The notes: generated by a model from the letters alone, not told the origin. Positions 24,203 to 33,078 are shown, counted from the first letter of the stretch. The stretch: 64,000 nucleotides of DNA from Muriicola sp. Z0-33 (GCF_026126425.1 NZ_JAFMPW010000001.1:248001-312000); one strand, 5' to 3'. Translations and numbers: made by a program.

Positions 24203-24236
24203 CTAAAGTAAATGCCTTTCTTGCTTTGTGGTCAAA
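24203..24236 (-). promoter_or_regulatory. Promoter of small RNA copy 3
   Basis: On the minus strand TTTG (24236-24233), 22 bases, then TACTTTAG (24210-24203; 7 of 8 with the consensus). Again exactly five bases separate it from the conserved segment. Confidence 0.55.
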
Positions 24237-24258
24237 AACACGCCAAGAAGCACATATT

Positions 24259-24294
24259 ATCGATGAAATGCACAATTTTGTGTATTTCATCGAT
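24259..24294. repeat. Long hairpin just behind purF
   Basis: ATCGATGAAATGCACAA (24259-24275), loop TT, TTGTGTATTTCATCGAT (24278-24294). It is a 17-bp stem with one mismatch, eight bases beyond the purF stop codon. No T run follows in either direction, so it is more likely an mRNA 3'-end stabiliser or a repeat-type element than an intrinsic terminator. Confidence 0.65.
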
Positions 24295-24301
24295 AAAGTT
24301 G

Positions 24302-26200
24302 TTAATATGCTCTTTGGTTTTTTCCTTCATAAAAATTGATAAACGCGCGGTTTACCACCCTGTTTCCTCCGGGAGTAGGATAATTGCCGGTAAAGTACCA
24401 ATCCCCTAAATTTTTCGGACAGGCCTGATGAAGGCTTTCTATGGTCTGATAAATGATCTGAACTTCTGCGTTCATGTCTTTCGGACTCAAAAGTTCTCCG
24501 ATCTTTTTGGAGATTTCTAAGGCTGTAAATGGCTGATAAAACTCTTTTACATAGTTAATTACCTTTTTGTCTTTAGTATTAACCTGAGCTATGCATTTTT
24601 GATAGATTTTATCCACAACGGACATGGAGTTGTTTTCTTTATGCAATTCTAATGCGGCCCTAAACGCGATGAAGTCTTCCAGTTTAGCCATGTCAATCCC
24701 ATAACAATCGGGGTACCTGATTTGCGGTGCAGAAGAAACAACTATTATTTTCTTAGGTGAGAGGCGGTCCAGAATACGGAGGATACTTCTTTTTAAAGTA
24801 GTACCCCGTACTATACTATCATCTATAATAACAAGATTGTCATCTTTGTTTACTGAGCCATAAGAGATGTCATAAACGTGTGCTACAAGGTCATCCCGAC
24901 TACTATCCTGAGTAATAAAGGTTCTTAATTTGGCGTCTTTGATAGCTACTTTTTCAATTCTGGGACGTACATCCAGGATTTGATGCAAATCTTCTCTGGT
25001 GATATTGGCGCCTTTTGATAATATTTGCTCCTCTTTTTTCTGATTCAAATAATTTTGAGCTTCTTTAACCATACCAAAAAATGAAGTTTCGGCTGTATTA
25101 GGTATAAAGGAAAATACGGTGTTTTTGATATCGTGATTTATTGCAGTCAGGATCTGTGGAAAAAGTAGCTTACCCAACTCTTTTCTTTCCTGGTAAATCT
25201 CTTTATCACTTCCTCTGGAAAAGTAAATGCGTTCAAATGAGCATGCCTTGCGTTCACGAGGGGCAAGTATTTCTTCTATTGCTACCCGCCCGTTCTTCTT
25301 TATAATTATGGCATGACCAGGTGAAAGTTCATTGACATCTTCATATTTTACATTGAACACAGTTTGGATTGCTGGCCTTTCAGAAGCTATTACAACTATT
25401 TCTTCATCCTGGTAATGATAAGCAGGTCTAATCCCTGATGGATCACGAAGTACAAATGCATCTCCATGTCCAAGCATGCCGGCCATGGCATAACCACCAT
25501 CCCAGTTCTTAGCTGCTTTTCTCAAGATTTTGCTAACCTTCAACCGCTCAGCAATTAAAGGAGAAGCTTCCATTTTGGAGTGCCCTTCTTTTTTGATTTG
25601 CTTGTAAATTTTGGCAACAGCATCGTCTAAAAAATGACCAATTTTTTCCATTACAGTAATGGTATCAGTCATTTCTTTTGGGTGCTGTCCTAATTGAATA
25701 AGATTGTCGAAAAGAACGCCAACATTGGTCATATTAAAATTTCCTGCGACTATCAAATTACGATGCATCCAATTGTTCTGTCTTAAAAATGGATGAACAC
25801 TTTCAATACTATTCTTTCCAAATGTGCCATAGCGCACATGCCCCAAAAGTAATTCTCCTATATACGGAATATGCTTCTTTTGCAACTCTGCATTTTCAAG
25901 AATTTCTGGCTGAGCTTCAAGGGATGTATTAATTCTATCATTGATCTGGGCAAATATGTCTTGTATGGGCTGAGCTTCTACAGAGCGCACCCTGCTCATA
26001 TAGCGTTCCCCAGGCGACATATTGAGTTTGATACTTGCAAAACCAGCACCATCCTGACCACGGTTGTGTTGTTTTTCCATCATCAGGTACATTTTATTTA
26101 CCCCGTAAAATGCCGTGCCGTATTTCTCTCTGTAATAGTCCAGGGGTTTTAACAGGCGAATTAATGAAATTCCACATTCGTGTTTAATGGCGTCGCTCAT
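24302..26200 (-). CDS. purF: Amidophosphoribosyltransferase, long Bacteroidota form
   Basis: 632 residues, longer than the roughly 500 of E. coli PurF but usual for this branch in Bacteroidota. The class II glutaminase begins after a short propeptide: MSDAIKHECGISL, so Cys9 should become the N-terminal nucleophile. NRGQDGAGFAS (about 47-57) and YGTFGKNSIESVHPF follow. The phosphoribosyltransferase site is LVIIDDSIVRGTTLKRSI (about 455-472). The C-terminal 130 residues are an extra helical part. It makes phosphoribosylamine, the first step of purine synthesis; purN is 1.7 kb away. A long hairpin lies right behind the stop codon. Confidence 0.9.
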   Translation of the reverse strand: MSDAIKHECGISLIRLLKPLDYYREKYGTAFYGVNKMYLMMEKQHNRGQDGAGFASIKLNMSPGERYMSRVRSVEAQPIQDIFAQINDRINTSLEAQPEILENAELQKKHIPYIGELLLGHVRYGTFGKNSIESVHPFLRQNNWMHRNLIVAGNFNMTNVGVLFDNLIQLGQHPKEMTDTITVMEKIGHFLDDAVAKIYKQIKKEGHSKMEASPLIAERLKVSKILRKAAKNWDGGYAMAGMLGHGDAFVLRDPSGIRPAYHYQDEEIVVIASERPAIQTVFNVKYEDVNELSPGHAIIIKKNGRVAIEEILAPRERKACSFERIYFSRGSDKEIYQERKELGKLLFPQILTAINHDIKNTVFSFIPNTAETSFFGMVKEAQNYLNQKKEEQILSKGANITREDLHQILDVRPRIEKVAIKDAKLRTFITQDSSRDDLVAHVYDISYGSVNKDDNLVIIDDSIVRGTTLKRSILRILDRLSPKKIIVVSSAPQIRYPDCYGIDMAKLEDFIAFRAALELHKENNSMSVVDKIYQKCIAQVNTKDKKVINYVKEFYQPFTALEISKKIGELLSPKDMNAEVQIIYQTIESLHQACPKNLGDWYFTGNYPTPGGNRVVNRAFINFYEGKNQRAY

Positions 26201-26214
26201 TGTTTAATCAAATT

Positions 26215-26238
26215 AAAAAAGCCCCGATTCACCGGGGC
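26215..26238 (-). terminator. Terminator behind the PfkB gene
   Basis: On the minus strand GCCCCG-GTGAAT-CGGGGC (26238-26221) followed by TTTTTT (26220-26215), between the PfkB gene and purF. Confidence 0.88.
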
Positions 26239-26246
26239 AAGTTTCA

Positions 26247-27173
26247 TTATTGTAGTTCAATATCAAATTGAGTTAGTTCCTTAAATTGGTGTAATCTCTT
26301 GTCCACCTCACCTTTCTTTAGACTGAGCATTCTTTCCGTGCCAAAACGCTCTACGCAAAAAGAGGCCAGATTAGATCCGTGGATGACTGCATTTCTCAGA
26401 TTGCTGAAAGATACATTCTTTGTTGCTGTCAGATAACCAACAAACCCGCCGGCAAATGTGTCTCCTGCACCTGTTGGATCAAAAACTTCTTCCAGTGGCA
26501 GGGCAGGTGCGAAAAAAATACTGCTTTCGTGAAAAAGTAAGGCTCCGTGCTCACCCTTTTTAATGACAATATATTCCGGGCCCATTGTATGAATTTTAGC
26601 TGCAGCTTTTACCAAAGAATATTCCCCAGTTAACTGACGGGCTTCCTCATCGTTAATGGTAAGCACATCAATTCGTTTAATCACATCAATTAACTCTTCT
26701 AAAGTATTGTTCATCCAAAAATTCATGGTGTCCAAAACAATCAGTTTAGGCCTTTCTGTCATTTGATCAATAACGCTCATTTGAATATTGGGATGTAAAT
26801 TTCCCAGCATCACAACATCTGCGTCCTTAAAATTCTCTGGTACTTTCGGACTAAAATCAGCAAGAGTATTGAGTTCTGTCACCAGGGTGTCCCTTGAATT
26901 AAGGTCGTTGTGATATTTGCCCTTCCAATAAAAAGTTTTGCCCCCCTTCACAATCTCCAAACCACTGAGATCAATATCTTTGTCCTTAAGAACTTCTAAA
27001 TACTCCAGGGGCATATCGTCTCCTACTACCGAAACTATAGCCGATTCTATTTTAAACTGAGCTGCAGCAAGGCCTATAAAAGTGGCAGCCCCGCCTAAAA
27101 TTTTATCCGTTTTACCGAAAGGGGTCTCAATTTCATCGAATGCAACAGTACCAACAATAAGAAGTTTGCCCAT
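26247..27173 (-). CDS. PfkB-family carbohydrate/nucleoside kinase
   Basis: 308 residues, ribokinase fold. The N-terminal GKLLIVGTVAFDEIETP and KILGGAATFIGLAAAQF carry the family's first signature and substrate loop. The catalytic signature DPTGAGDTFAGGF is near 237-249 (Asp is the base, GAGD the anion hole). It phosphorylates a sugar or nucleoside hydroxyl with ATP. Position between RNase H/purN and purF hints at purine metabolism, for example adenosine kinase-like work, but the substrate is not shown by sequence alone. A strong terminator separates it from purF. A second PfkB kinase, more fructokinase-like, is at 53691. Confidence 0.88.
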   Translation of the reverse strand: MGKLLIVGTVAFDEIETPFGKTDKILGGAATFIGLAAAQFKIESAIVSVVGDDMPLEYLEVLKDKDIDLSGLEIVKGGKTFYWKGKYHNDLNSRDTLVTELNTLADFSPKVPENFKDADVVMLGNLHPNIQMSVIDQMTERPKLIVLDTMNFWMNNTLEELIDVIKRIDVLTINDEEARQLTGEYSLVKAAAKIHTMGPEYIVIKKGEHGALLFHESSIFFAPALPLEEVFDPTGAGDTFAGGFVGYLTATKNVSFSNLRNAVIHGSNLASFCVERFGTERMLSLKKGEVDKRLHQFKELTQFDIELQ

Positions 27174-27249
27174 TTAGGTTTTCAAATTTGCTGCAAAGAT
27201 ACACTTTTGTAATTCCAATTCTCGGGATTTAAATTCAAAAATCGGTGTT

Positions 27250-27885
27250 TTACTTTCTTCCAAAATCGGCAGGGATTTCTCCCCATGCTTTGGTTTCCCA
27301 TTTTACAATAGGAGTATTGTAATCGTTTTGTTCTAACCAGTTTATTGCCCTTCTTACCAGGTCAAAGACCTTTTGGTTATTTTTATTTTCTATTAGTTTA
27401 GTATTGCAACTTTTTTTCCTAACCCAACTCATAGCAGTTCTCGAATCTGTATATATGATCCTGTCGCTATTTCGCTGTTTTAGATAGGCCAGGCCATGTA
27501 CTATTGCAAGAAATTCTCCAATGTTGTTGGTTCCTTCCTTAAATGGTCCTTGTTTAAACAACACCTTTTTGGTTTTTGTGTCTACCCCTTGATATTCCAT
27601 TATCCCGGGATTTCCACTAGAGGCTGCATCTACGGCGATAGAATGAAAACTGGGATCCCCAATTTTTAAGAGGTCTGCGGCCGAGAGTTCAGGACTTCCC
27701 TTTTTTTTGCCCTTATATTCGTCGTAGTTTCCGTTGTACGCCTTTTTGGCCAATTCAAAATTGGGAAAAGACATATATTGTGCACCTTTCGCCCCTGATA
27801 TGGCGGCTTTGCAATCTTCCCAATTTTCATATATTCCTGGACGTTTGCCTTTCCAGACTACGTAAAATTTCTTCTTTTTCGCCAT
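27250..27885 (-). CDS. Ribonuclease HI with N-terminal viroplasmin domain
   Basis: 211 residues from the ATG at 27885; a GTG one codon earlier is also in frame. Residues 3-48 form the caulimovirus viroplasmin / RNase HI N-domain (KFYVVWKGKRPGIYENW, QYMSFPNFELAKKAY), which binds RNA-DNA hybrids. The catalytic domain (about 80-211) has the four acidic residues: VDAASSGNPG, GEFLAIVHGL, IYTDSRTAMSW and the last Asp in IPADFGRK. It removes RNA from hybrids. The start codon overlaps the purN stop by one base (TGATG), so the two are translationally coupled. Confidence 0.92.
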   Translation of the reverse strand: MAKKKKFYVVWKGKRPGIYENWEDCKAAISGAKGAQYMSFPNFELAKKAYNGNYDEYKGKKKGSPELSAADLLKIGDPSFHSIAVDAASSGNPGIMEYQGVDTKTKKVLFKQGPFKEGTNNIGEFLAIVHGLAYLKQRNSDRIIYTDSRTAMSWVRKKSCNTKLIENKNNQKVFDLVRRAINWLEQNDYNTPIVKWETKAWGEIPADFGRK

Positions 27886-28454
27886 CACGCTCCAACTAAC
27901 AATTTTTCAATAACCTTTGGATAATGTTCGTATTCCAGCTCGTGCACTTTGGCAGCAATATCATCAGGGGAATCCGATTTTTCAACCCTTGTCCTGAACT
28001 GACATATTATTGCACCTTCATCATAGTTCTTATTTACGTAGTGAATGGTGATCCCGGTTTCGGTATCATTGTTCTCTTTTACAGCATTGTGAACATGCAT
28101 ACCGTACATGCCTTTTCCTCCGTATTTTGGAAGTAAAGCAGGGTGTATATTAATGATTTTATCAGGAAAATTGTCAATGATATTTTCGGGCACTTTAAGC
28201 AGAAACCCTGCCAGAACGATTAAATCTGGGTTCTGGCATTTCAAAAATTCCAGGATACAGTCTGTTTCAAAAAAAGAAGGGCGATTAAAATATAAAGCGC
28301 TGGTATTTAATTTTTTGCATCGGTCCAATACTTTTGCATCTTGTTTGTTGGTGAGGACCAAAGTCACTAAAACCTTCGGGTGGTCCTGAAAGTACCTGAT
28401 AATGTTTTCCACATTGGTACCAGATCCTGAAGCGAAAAGTACAATGCGTTTCAT
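27885..28454 (-). CDS. purN: Phosphoribosylglycinamide formyltransferase
   Basis: 189 residues, the normal size for PurN. KRIVLFASGSGTNVENII begins the Rossmann-type fold with the phosphate loop. The folate site motif is seen as INIHPALLPKYGGKGMYG (about 101-118), with catalytic Asn-His and then TGITIHYVNKNYDEGAII with the catalytic Asp. It transfers formyl from 10-formyl-THF to GAR, the third step of purine synthesis. The gene leads a leftward pair with RNase H and is near purF. Its upstream region faces acpP across about 245 bases. Confidence 0.94.
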   Translation of the reverse strand: MKRIVLFASGSGTNVENIIRYFQDHPKVLVTLVLTNKQDAKVLDRCKKLNTSALYFNRPSFFETDCILEFLKCQNPDLIVLAGFLLKVPENIIDNFPDKIINIHPALLPKYGGKGMYGMHVHNAVKENNDTETGITIHYVNKNYDEGAIICQFRTRVEKSDSPDDIAAKVHELEYEHYPKVIEKLLVGA

Positions 28455-28659
28455 CAGTAAATTTTTAATTTAAATCTGCAGTCAGATGTAACTCGCAGTA
28501 AATTATTTTGGCCGAAACTAGTTTTTTTAGTATTCATTTAAACAACAAATGAGCGCCTTGATGATAGAATATTATGGGCGAAAATACCACTCTTGAGGTT
28601 AATTTGCTTAAATTACGAGACATTTTAACGTGAAATCGTGTTATTAATCCAAAGTTTTT

Positions 28660-28667
28660 TATTTTTG
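28660..28667 (+). promoter_or_regulatory. -7 promoter box of acpP
   Basis: TATTTTTG, perfect TAnnTTTG, 32 bases before the acpP ATG. Confidence 0.6.
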
Positions 28668-28699
28668 CCAACGATTTAAATTTTAAAACCAAAATAATT

Positions 28700-28933
28700 A
28701 TGTCAGACATTGCATCAAGAGTAAAAGCTATCATCGTTGACAAGTTGGGGGTAGATGAGAATGAAGTTGTAGCTGAGGCTAGCTTTACTAACGACCTAGG
28801 GGCAGATTCATTGGACACTGTAGAGTTGATAATGGAATTTGAGAAGGAATTCGATATCCAGATCCCTGATGATCAAGCAGAAAATATTGCTACTGTTGGC
28901 CAAGCTATAAGTTATATAGAGGAGGCCAAGTAA
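28700..28933 (+). CDS. acpP: Acyl carrier protein
   Basis: 77 residues, strongly acidic. [19 protein letters not shown] holds the DSL serine (Ser37) that receives 4'-phosphopantetheine. It carries growing acyl chains in fatty acid synthesis and also serves lipid A and other pathways. fabF follows after 109 bases with a terminator-like hairpin between them, as often seen for acpP, giving more ACP than FabF mRNA. Highly expressed genes in Bacteroidota usually carry a perfect -7 box, as here. Confidence 0.97.
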   Translation: MSDIASRVKAIIVDKLGVDENEVVAEASFTNDLGADSLDTVELIMEFEKEFDIQIPDDQAENIATVGQAISYIEEAK

Positions 28934-28958
28934 TTCAATGATAACTTGAATAAGAATT

Positions 28959-29001
28959 GAAATTATCCACGTGGTAACCATGCTGCGTGGATAATTTTTT
29001 T
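28959..29001 (+). terminator. Terminator/attenuator between acpP and fabF
   Basis: AAATTATCCACG (28959-28970) pairs with CGTGGATAATTT (28985-28996), then T to 29001. The 14-base loop contains TGGT / ACCA, which can extend the pairing. Confidence 0.8.
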
Positions 29002-29042
29002 TAATTTACGCATAGGTTAGTTAGCATATAAAATTTGGTTAA

Positions 29043-30296
29043 ATGCAATTAAAACGAGTTGTAGTTACTGGTCTTGGCGCTCTTACTCCAATAGGCAACA
29101 CTTTAGATGAGTATTGGGAAGGGCTAAAGAATGGTAAGAGTGGCTGTGCCCCTATTACCTACTATGATACAGAAAAGTTTAAAACAAAATTTGCCTGTGA
29201 ACTTAAGAATTATAATCCTCAGGATTTTTTCGACAGAAAAGAGGCACGTAAATTAGATAAGTTTGCGCAGTATGCATTGGTCTCCTCAGACGAGGCGATT
29301 GCAGATTCGGGTCTAGATCTGGATTCCGTGGATAAATTCCGTGTCGGGGTTATCTGGGGAGCTGGTATTGGCGGCCTGGAGACCTTTCAAACGGAAGTGC
29401 TGAATTATGCCGCAGGGGATGGAACACCGAGGTTTAATCCTTTCTTTATCCCAAAAATGATTGCGGATATTGCTCCTGGGAACATTTCCATCAAGCATGG
29501 CTTTATGGGTCCAAATTATACCACTGTTTCTGCTTGTGCATCTTCTGCCAATGCTATGATTGATGCATTGAATTACATTCGATTAGGGCATTGTGATGTT
29601 GTGGTGACAGGAGGAAGTGAAGCTGCAGTAACCATCGCCGGGATGGGTGGATTTAATGCCATGCACGCGCTTTCTACAAGAAATGATAGTCCTGAAACGG
29701 CTTCCAGACCTTTCGATGCTACCAGAGATGGCTTTGTATTGGGAGAAGGAGCAGGAGCACTGATTCTGGAAGAATATGAACACGCTAAAGCAAGAGGAGC
29801 TAAAATATATGCAGAGGTCGCTGGCGGAGGATTATCTAGTGATGCCTACCATATGACTGCGCCGCACCCGGAAGGGATTGGTGTAACCAGAGTAATGGAG
29901 AATTGCCTTAGAGATGCGGGGATTGCGCCGGAAGAGGTAGATACCATCAATACTCATGGTACCTCTACGCCTTTAGGTGATGTAGCTGAATTAAAGGCAA
30001 TATCACGTGTTTTTGGGGATCATGCTCACAAAATTAACATCAACTCCACCAAGTCCATGACGGGTCACTTACTGGGTGCCGCCGGAGCAATAGAAGCGAT
30101 AGCTTCAATTCTTGCGATGGAACACAGTTTGGTTCCCCCGACAATAAATCACAGTACGGTGGATGAAAATATAGATCCTAATTTGAACCTTACGCTGAAT
30201 AAGGCTCAGCAACGTGAAGTTAAGGTTGCTATGAGCAACACTTTCGGATTTGGCGGTCATAATGCTTGTGTAATTTTTAAAAAAATAAGCTCATAA
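29043..30296 (+). CDS. fabF: 3-oxoacyl-ACP synthase II
   Basis: 417 residues. It opens LKRVVVTGLGALTPIGNT. The catalytic Cys is in TVSACASSANAM (about 165), with active-site His residues in NTHGTSTPLGD (about 304) and the Lys-His region KSMTGHLLGAAGAIEA (about 340). The C-terminal GFGGHNACVIF is the usual end. It elongates acyl-ACP by condensation with malonyl-ACP and responds to temperature in many bacteria. It follows acpP and precedes rnc by four bases, the standard Bacteroidota order. Confidence 0.97.
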   Translation: MQLKRVVVTGLGALTPIGNTLDEYWEGLKNGKSGCAPITYYDTEKFKTKFACELKNYNPQDFFDRKEARKLDKFAQYALVSSDEAIADSGLDLDSVDKFRVGVIWGAGIGGLETFQTEVLNYAAGDGTPRFNPFFIPKMIADIAPGNISIKHGFMGPNYTTVSACASSANAMIDALNYIRLGHCDVVVTGGSEAAVTIAGMGGFNAMHALSTRNDSPETASRPFDATRDGFVLGEGAGALILEEYEHAKARGAKIYAEVAGGGLSSDAYHMTAPHPEGIGVTRVMENCLRDAGIAPEEVDTINTHGTSTPLGDVAELKAISRVFGDHAHKININSTKSMTGHLLGAAGAIEAIASILAMEHSLVPPTINHSTVDENIDPNLNLTLNKAQQREVKVAMSNTFGFGGHNACVIFKKISS

Positions 30297-30300
30297 AAAC

Positions 30301-31035
30301 ATGAGTTTCCCCTCCAATTTATTTAATTCTCATCCCAAAGAGGATGAGGATTTTTATATGGGGATGGTCAAAATATTGGGATTTAAACCCAAAAATCTTG
30401 AGATTTATAAAAAAGCTTTCCTGCACAGGTCTGCCAATAAAAAGGATGCTATAGGAAATCCAATGAACTATGAACGTCTAGAATTCCTTGGAGACTCCAT
30501 GCTTGGCACAATTATTTCCAAACATTTATATAAAGAAGTTCCGGGAGGAGATGAAGGATATCTCACCAAGATGCGCTCTAAAATTGTTAGTAGAAAGCAT
30601 TTAAATGAATTAGGCAAGGACCTCAGGCTTATAAAATATGTTGAAAGCAGAATCCCAAAATCTCATTTTGGAGATAATATTCATGGCAATGTCTTCGAAG
30701 CACTTGTAGGAGCAATCTATTTAGATAGGGGCTATAACTATTGTGAAAAATTTATTGACGAGCGGGTGATAGAACCCTATGTTGATATAGAGCAACTGGA
30801 AGGGAAAGTAATTAGTTATAAGAGTTTAATCATCGAATGGTGTCAGAAGCAAAAGAAAGATTTTCGATATAAGGTATACGAGGACACCGGAAATGACCCG
30901 CTTAAGCATTTTGCTGTAAAACTTTCAATAAATGATAAGGTAATGGCAAAGGCCAGAGCCACTTCCAAAAAGAAGGCAGAGGAAAAGGCATCAAAAAGAG
31001 CGTTTTTTGCACTGCAAGACCGGATGCAGCAGTAG
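30301..31035 (+). CDS. rnc: Ribonuclease III
   Basis: 244 residues. The RNase III signature ERLEFLGDSMLGTII (about 61-75) and the second acidic site HGNVFEALVGAIYLD (about 123-137) carry the catalytic Glu and Asp residues. The double-stranded RNA-binding domain (about 170-240) ends with KARATSKKKAEEKASKRAF. It processes rRNA and structured mRNA, so the sRNA candidates in this window could be among its substrates. It starts four bases after fabF and is cotranscribed with it. Confidence 0.96.
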   Translation: MSFPSNLFNSHPKEDEDFYMGMVKILGFKPKNLEIYKKAFLHRSANKKDAIGNPMNYERLEFLGDSMLGTIISKHLYKEVPGGDEGYLTKMRSKIVSRKHLNELGKDLRLIKYVESRIPKSHFGDNIHGNVFEALVGAIYLDRGYNYCEKFIDERVIEPYVDIEQLEGKVISYKSLIIEWCQKQKKDFRYKVYEDTGNDPLKHFAVKLSINDKVMAKARATSKKKAEEKASKRAFFALQDRMQQ

Positions 31036-31150
31036 GTATATGCCAGTCTGTACAACTCTAACGATTTCGTATTTCATTATATGGCATAAGCCCGCACTTA
31101 ACTAGGCTGGTTTGCGTAATAATCCTATCTTTACCATTGGCGTAAAGGTA

Positions 31151-31615
31151 ATGGCAACAACACATAGAATTTTCGAAGACTTTTATGAAGAAACCTTTGC
31201 ACTCTTAGCATTACACAGTAGTTTAGATGATTATGCTATGGTGTATGCCTTGAATAGCACGCTTAAAACCAAATTAAAAAGAACCCGGGCTGATCTGGAT
31301 ACATCAGAAAATTTTTCCTTTCCTTTTTTTGAATGGAAGGACGAATTGAACCATCGGAACTGGACATTAATTACGAATTATAGTAGTAAGGAAGAGAGTA
31401 TGGAGTCTGATGATTTGTTTCAAAATGAGATTTCATTCACGACAAATTATCTTGTTCCTGAGCACCGTGACGTAGATTATTTTCTGAAAATTGAACAGGA
31501 TGATCATGAAATAGACGATGAGTTGATAAGTGCTCTTCTTGAGATACCCAAAATTATTACTGCCTACCCAATTGATGTTGATAAACTTAAATCCAAAAAC
31601 AACCTAATATTTTGA
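31151..31615 (+). CDS. IPExxxVDY family protein
   Basis: 154 residues from the ATG at 31151; a TTG at 31112 is in frame but is not needed. The family signature is seen as LVPEHRDVDYFLKIE (about 106-120). The family is restricted to Bacteroidota and has no known function; it is nearly always found between rnc and pyk, as here. Sequence features: an N-terminal helix-rich region (IFEDFYEETFALLALHSS), an acidic middle and no signal peptide, so it is cytoplasmic. It ends four bases before pyk and is probably cotranslated with it. The steady neighbourhood suggests a link to RNA processing or central metabolism. Confidence 0.9.
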   Translation: MATTHRIFEDFYEETFALLALHSSLDDYAMVYALNSTLKTKLKRTRADLDTSENFSFPFFEWKDELNHRNWTLITNYSSKEESMESDDLFQNEISFTTNYLVPEHRDVDYFLKIEQDDHEIDDELISALLEIPKIITAYPIDVDKLKSKNNLIF

Positions 31616-31619
31616 TAGG

Positions 31620-33062
31620 ATGCCAACTAAGAAGAAAACCAAAATTGTAGCAACTTTAGGACCAGCAACGATGAAGAAGAGCGTTCTGAAGGAAATGATG
31701 GAAGCAGGAGTGGATGTTTTTCGAATAAATTTCTCTCATGCAGATTATGAAGATGTCAAGGAACGTATAAAAATTATCCGGGAGCTCAATGAAGAACTCG
31801 GTTATTACACTTCAATATTGGCCGATCTTCAGGGGCCGAAACTAAGAGTAGGTGTTATGGCTGGGGAAGTAGTAGTTGCCCCAGATGACGAGATCACCTT
31901 TGTAACCGGGGAACCCTTTGAGGGCACCTCTGAAAAGGTATATATGAACTATGCTAACTTCCCTAAAGATGTAAACCCCGGAGAAAGAATTTTACTGGAC
32001 GACGGGAAGCTAATGTTCGAAGTTCTTTCTACTAATCAGCAAGATCAGGTTAAAGCCAAGGTTATACAGGGTGGCCCACTGAAATCTAAAAAAGGTGTAA
32101 ATCTTCCTAACACCAATATTTCTTTACCTGCACTAACCGAAAAAGATGTGGAAGACGCCATATTTGCATTATCTCAGGATGTGGATTGGATAGCTTTGTC
32201 CTTTGTGCGTTTTAGCCAGGATTTAATAGACCTTCAGAATATTATAAAAGAACATTCAAAACACAAGGTCCCGATCATTGCTAAGATAGAAAAGCCGGAG
32301 GCCGTTGAAAATATTGATAAAATCGTCGCCTATTGCGATGGCTTAATGGTTGCCCGTGGTGATCTGGGCGTGGAGGTTCCTGCCCAGGAAGTTCCTTTAA
32401 TTCAAAAGCGCCTTGTTTTGCGAGCCAAAAAGGCCAGAATACCTGTGATTATTGCAACCCAGATGATGGAAACAATGATTACCAGTCTTACCCCTACACG
32501 TGCAGAAGTGAACGATGTTGCCAATTCTGTGATGGATGGGGCGGATGCAGTAATGCTTTCTGGTGAAACTTCTGTTGGGAATTATCCGGTTCAGGTAATT
32601 GAAAAAATGTCTAGTATTCTTCAAAGTGTGGAGAATTCTGATCTTATTCAGGTTCCTCAGGACCCACCGCATATCAGAACAAAAAGATATATAACAAAAT
32701 CAGTTTGCTATCATGCCGCTATAATGGCAAATGAAATTAAGGCTAAGGCCATATCTACCTTAACCAATAGTGGATATACTGCCTTTCAGATCTCTGCCTG
32801 GAGACCTGCCGCACATATACTGGTATTTACATCTAATAAACGAATCCTCGCGCAACTCAATTTACTTTGGGGGGTGAAGGCTTTTTATTACGATAAGTAC
32901 GTCTCAACAGATGAGACTATAGAAGATGTGAATAGCATAGCATGCAAAAAGGGGTTTTTGGATGTGGGAGATATGTTGATAAGTTTGGCTGCCATGCCCA
33001 TTAAGGATAAGGGAATGGTAAATACACTTAGAGTCACGGAAATTGAAACCTGTAGCTTCTAG
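31620..33062 (+). CDS. pyk: Pyruvate kinase
   Basis: 480 residues. It opens KKTKIVATLGPATM. DVFRINFSHADYED and ILADLQGPKLRVG belong to the A domain, with the B domain about 75-170. The signature IIAKIEKPEAVENID (about 217-231) holds the catalytic Lys and the metal-binding Glu; MVARGDLGVEVPAQEVP and IIATQMMETMI follow. It makes pyruvate and ATP from PEP. It is the last gene of the acpP-fabF-rnc-IPExxxVDY-pyk run and ends 17 bases before the convergent dinB stop codon. Confidence 0.97.
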   Translation: MPTKKKTKIVATLGPATMKKSVLKEMMEAGVDVFRINFSHADYEDVKERIKIIRELNEELGYYTSILADLQGPKLRVGVMAGEVVVAPDDEITFVTGEPFEGTSEKVYMNYANFPKDVNPGERILLDDGKLMFEVLSTNQQDQVKAKVIQGGPLKSKKGVNLPNTNISLPALTEKDVEDAIFALSQDVDWIALSFVRFSQDLIDLQNIIKEHSKHKVPIIAKIEKPEAVENIDKIVAYCDGLMVARGDLGVEVPAQEVPLIQKRLVLRAKKARIPVIIATQMMETMITSLTPTRAEVNDVANSVMDGADAVMLSGETSVGNYPVQVIEKMSSILQSVENSDLIQVPQDPPHIRTKRYITKSVCYHAAIMANEIKAKAISTLTNSGYTAFQISAWRPAAHILVFTSNKRILAQLNLLWGVKAFYYDKYVSTDETIEDVNSIACKKGFLDVGDMLISLAAMPIKDKGMVNTLRVTEIETCSF

Positions 33063-33078
33063 CCTGCAGCCTTTACAA

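Noticed and set aside
23632-24236. The three repeats as a CRISPR array or as short coding genes (a plus-strand peptide MNLTYLCYG)
   Set aside because: The spacers are about 165-250 bases and unequal, and each repeat is tied to its own terminator, unlike CRISPR. The plus-strand peptide has ATA instead of ATG in copy 1 and its tails differ in every copy, whereas the minus strand gives promoter, conserved RNA and terminator in order.
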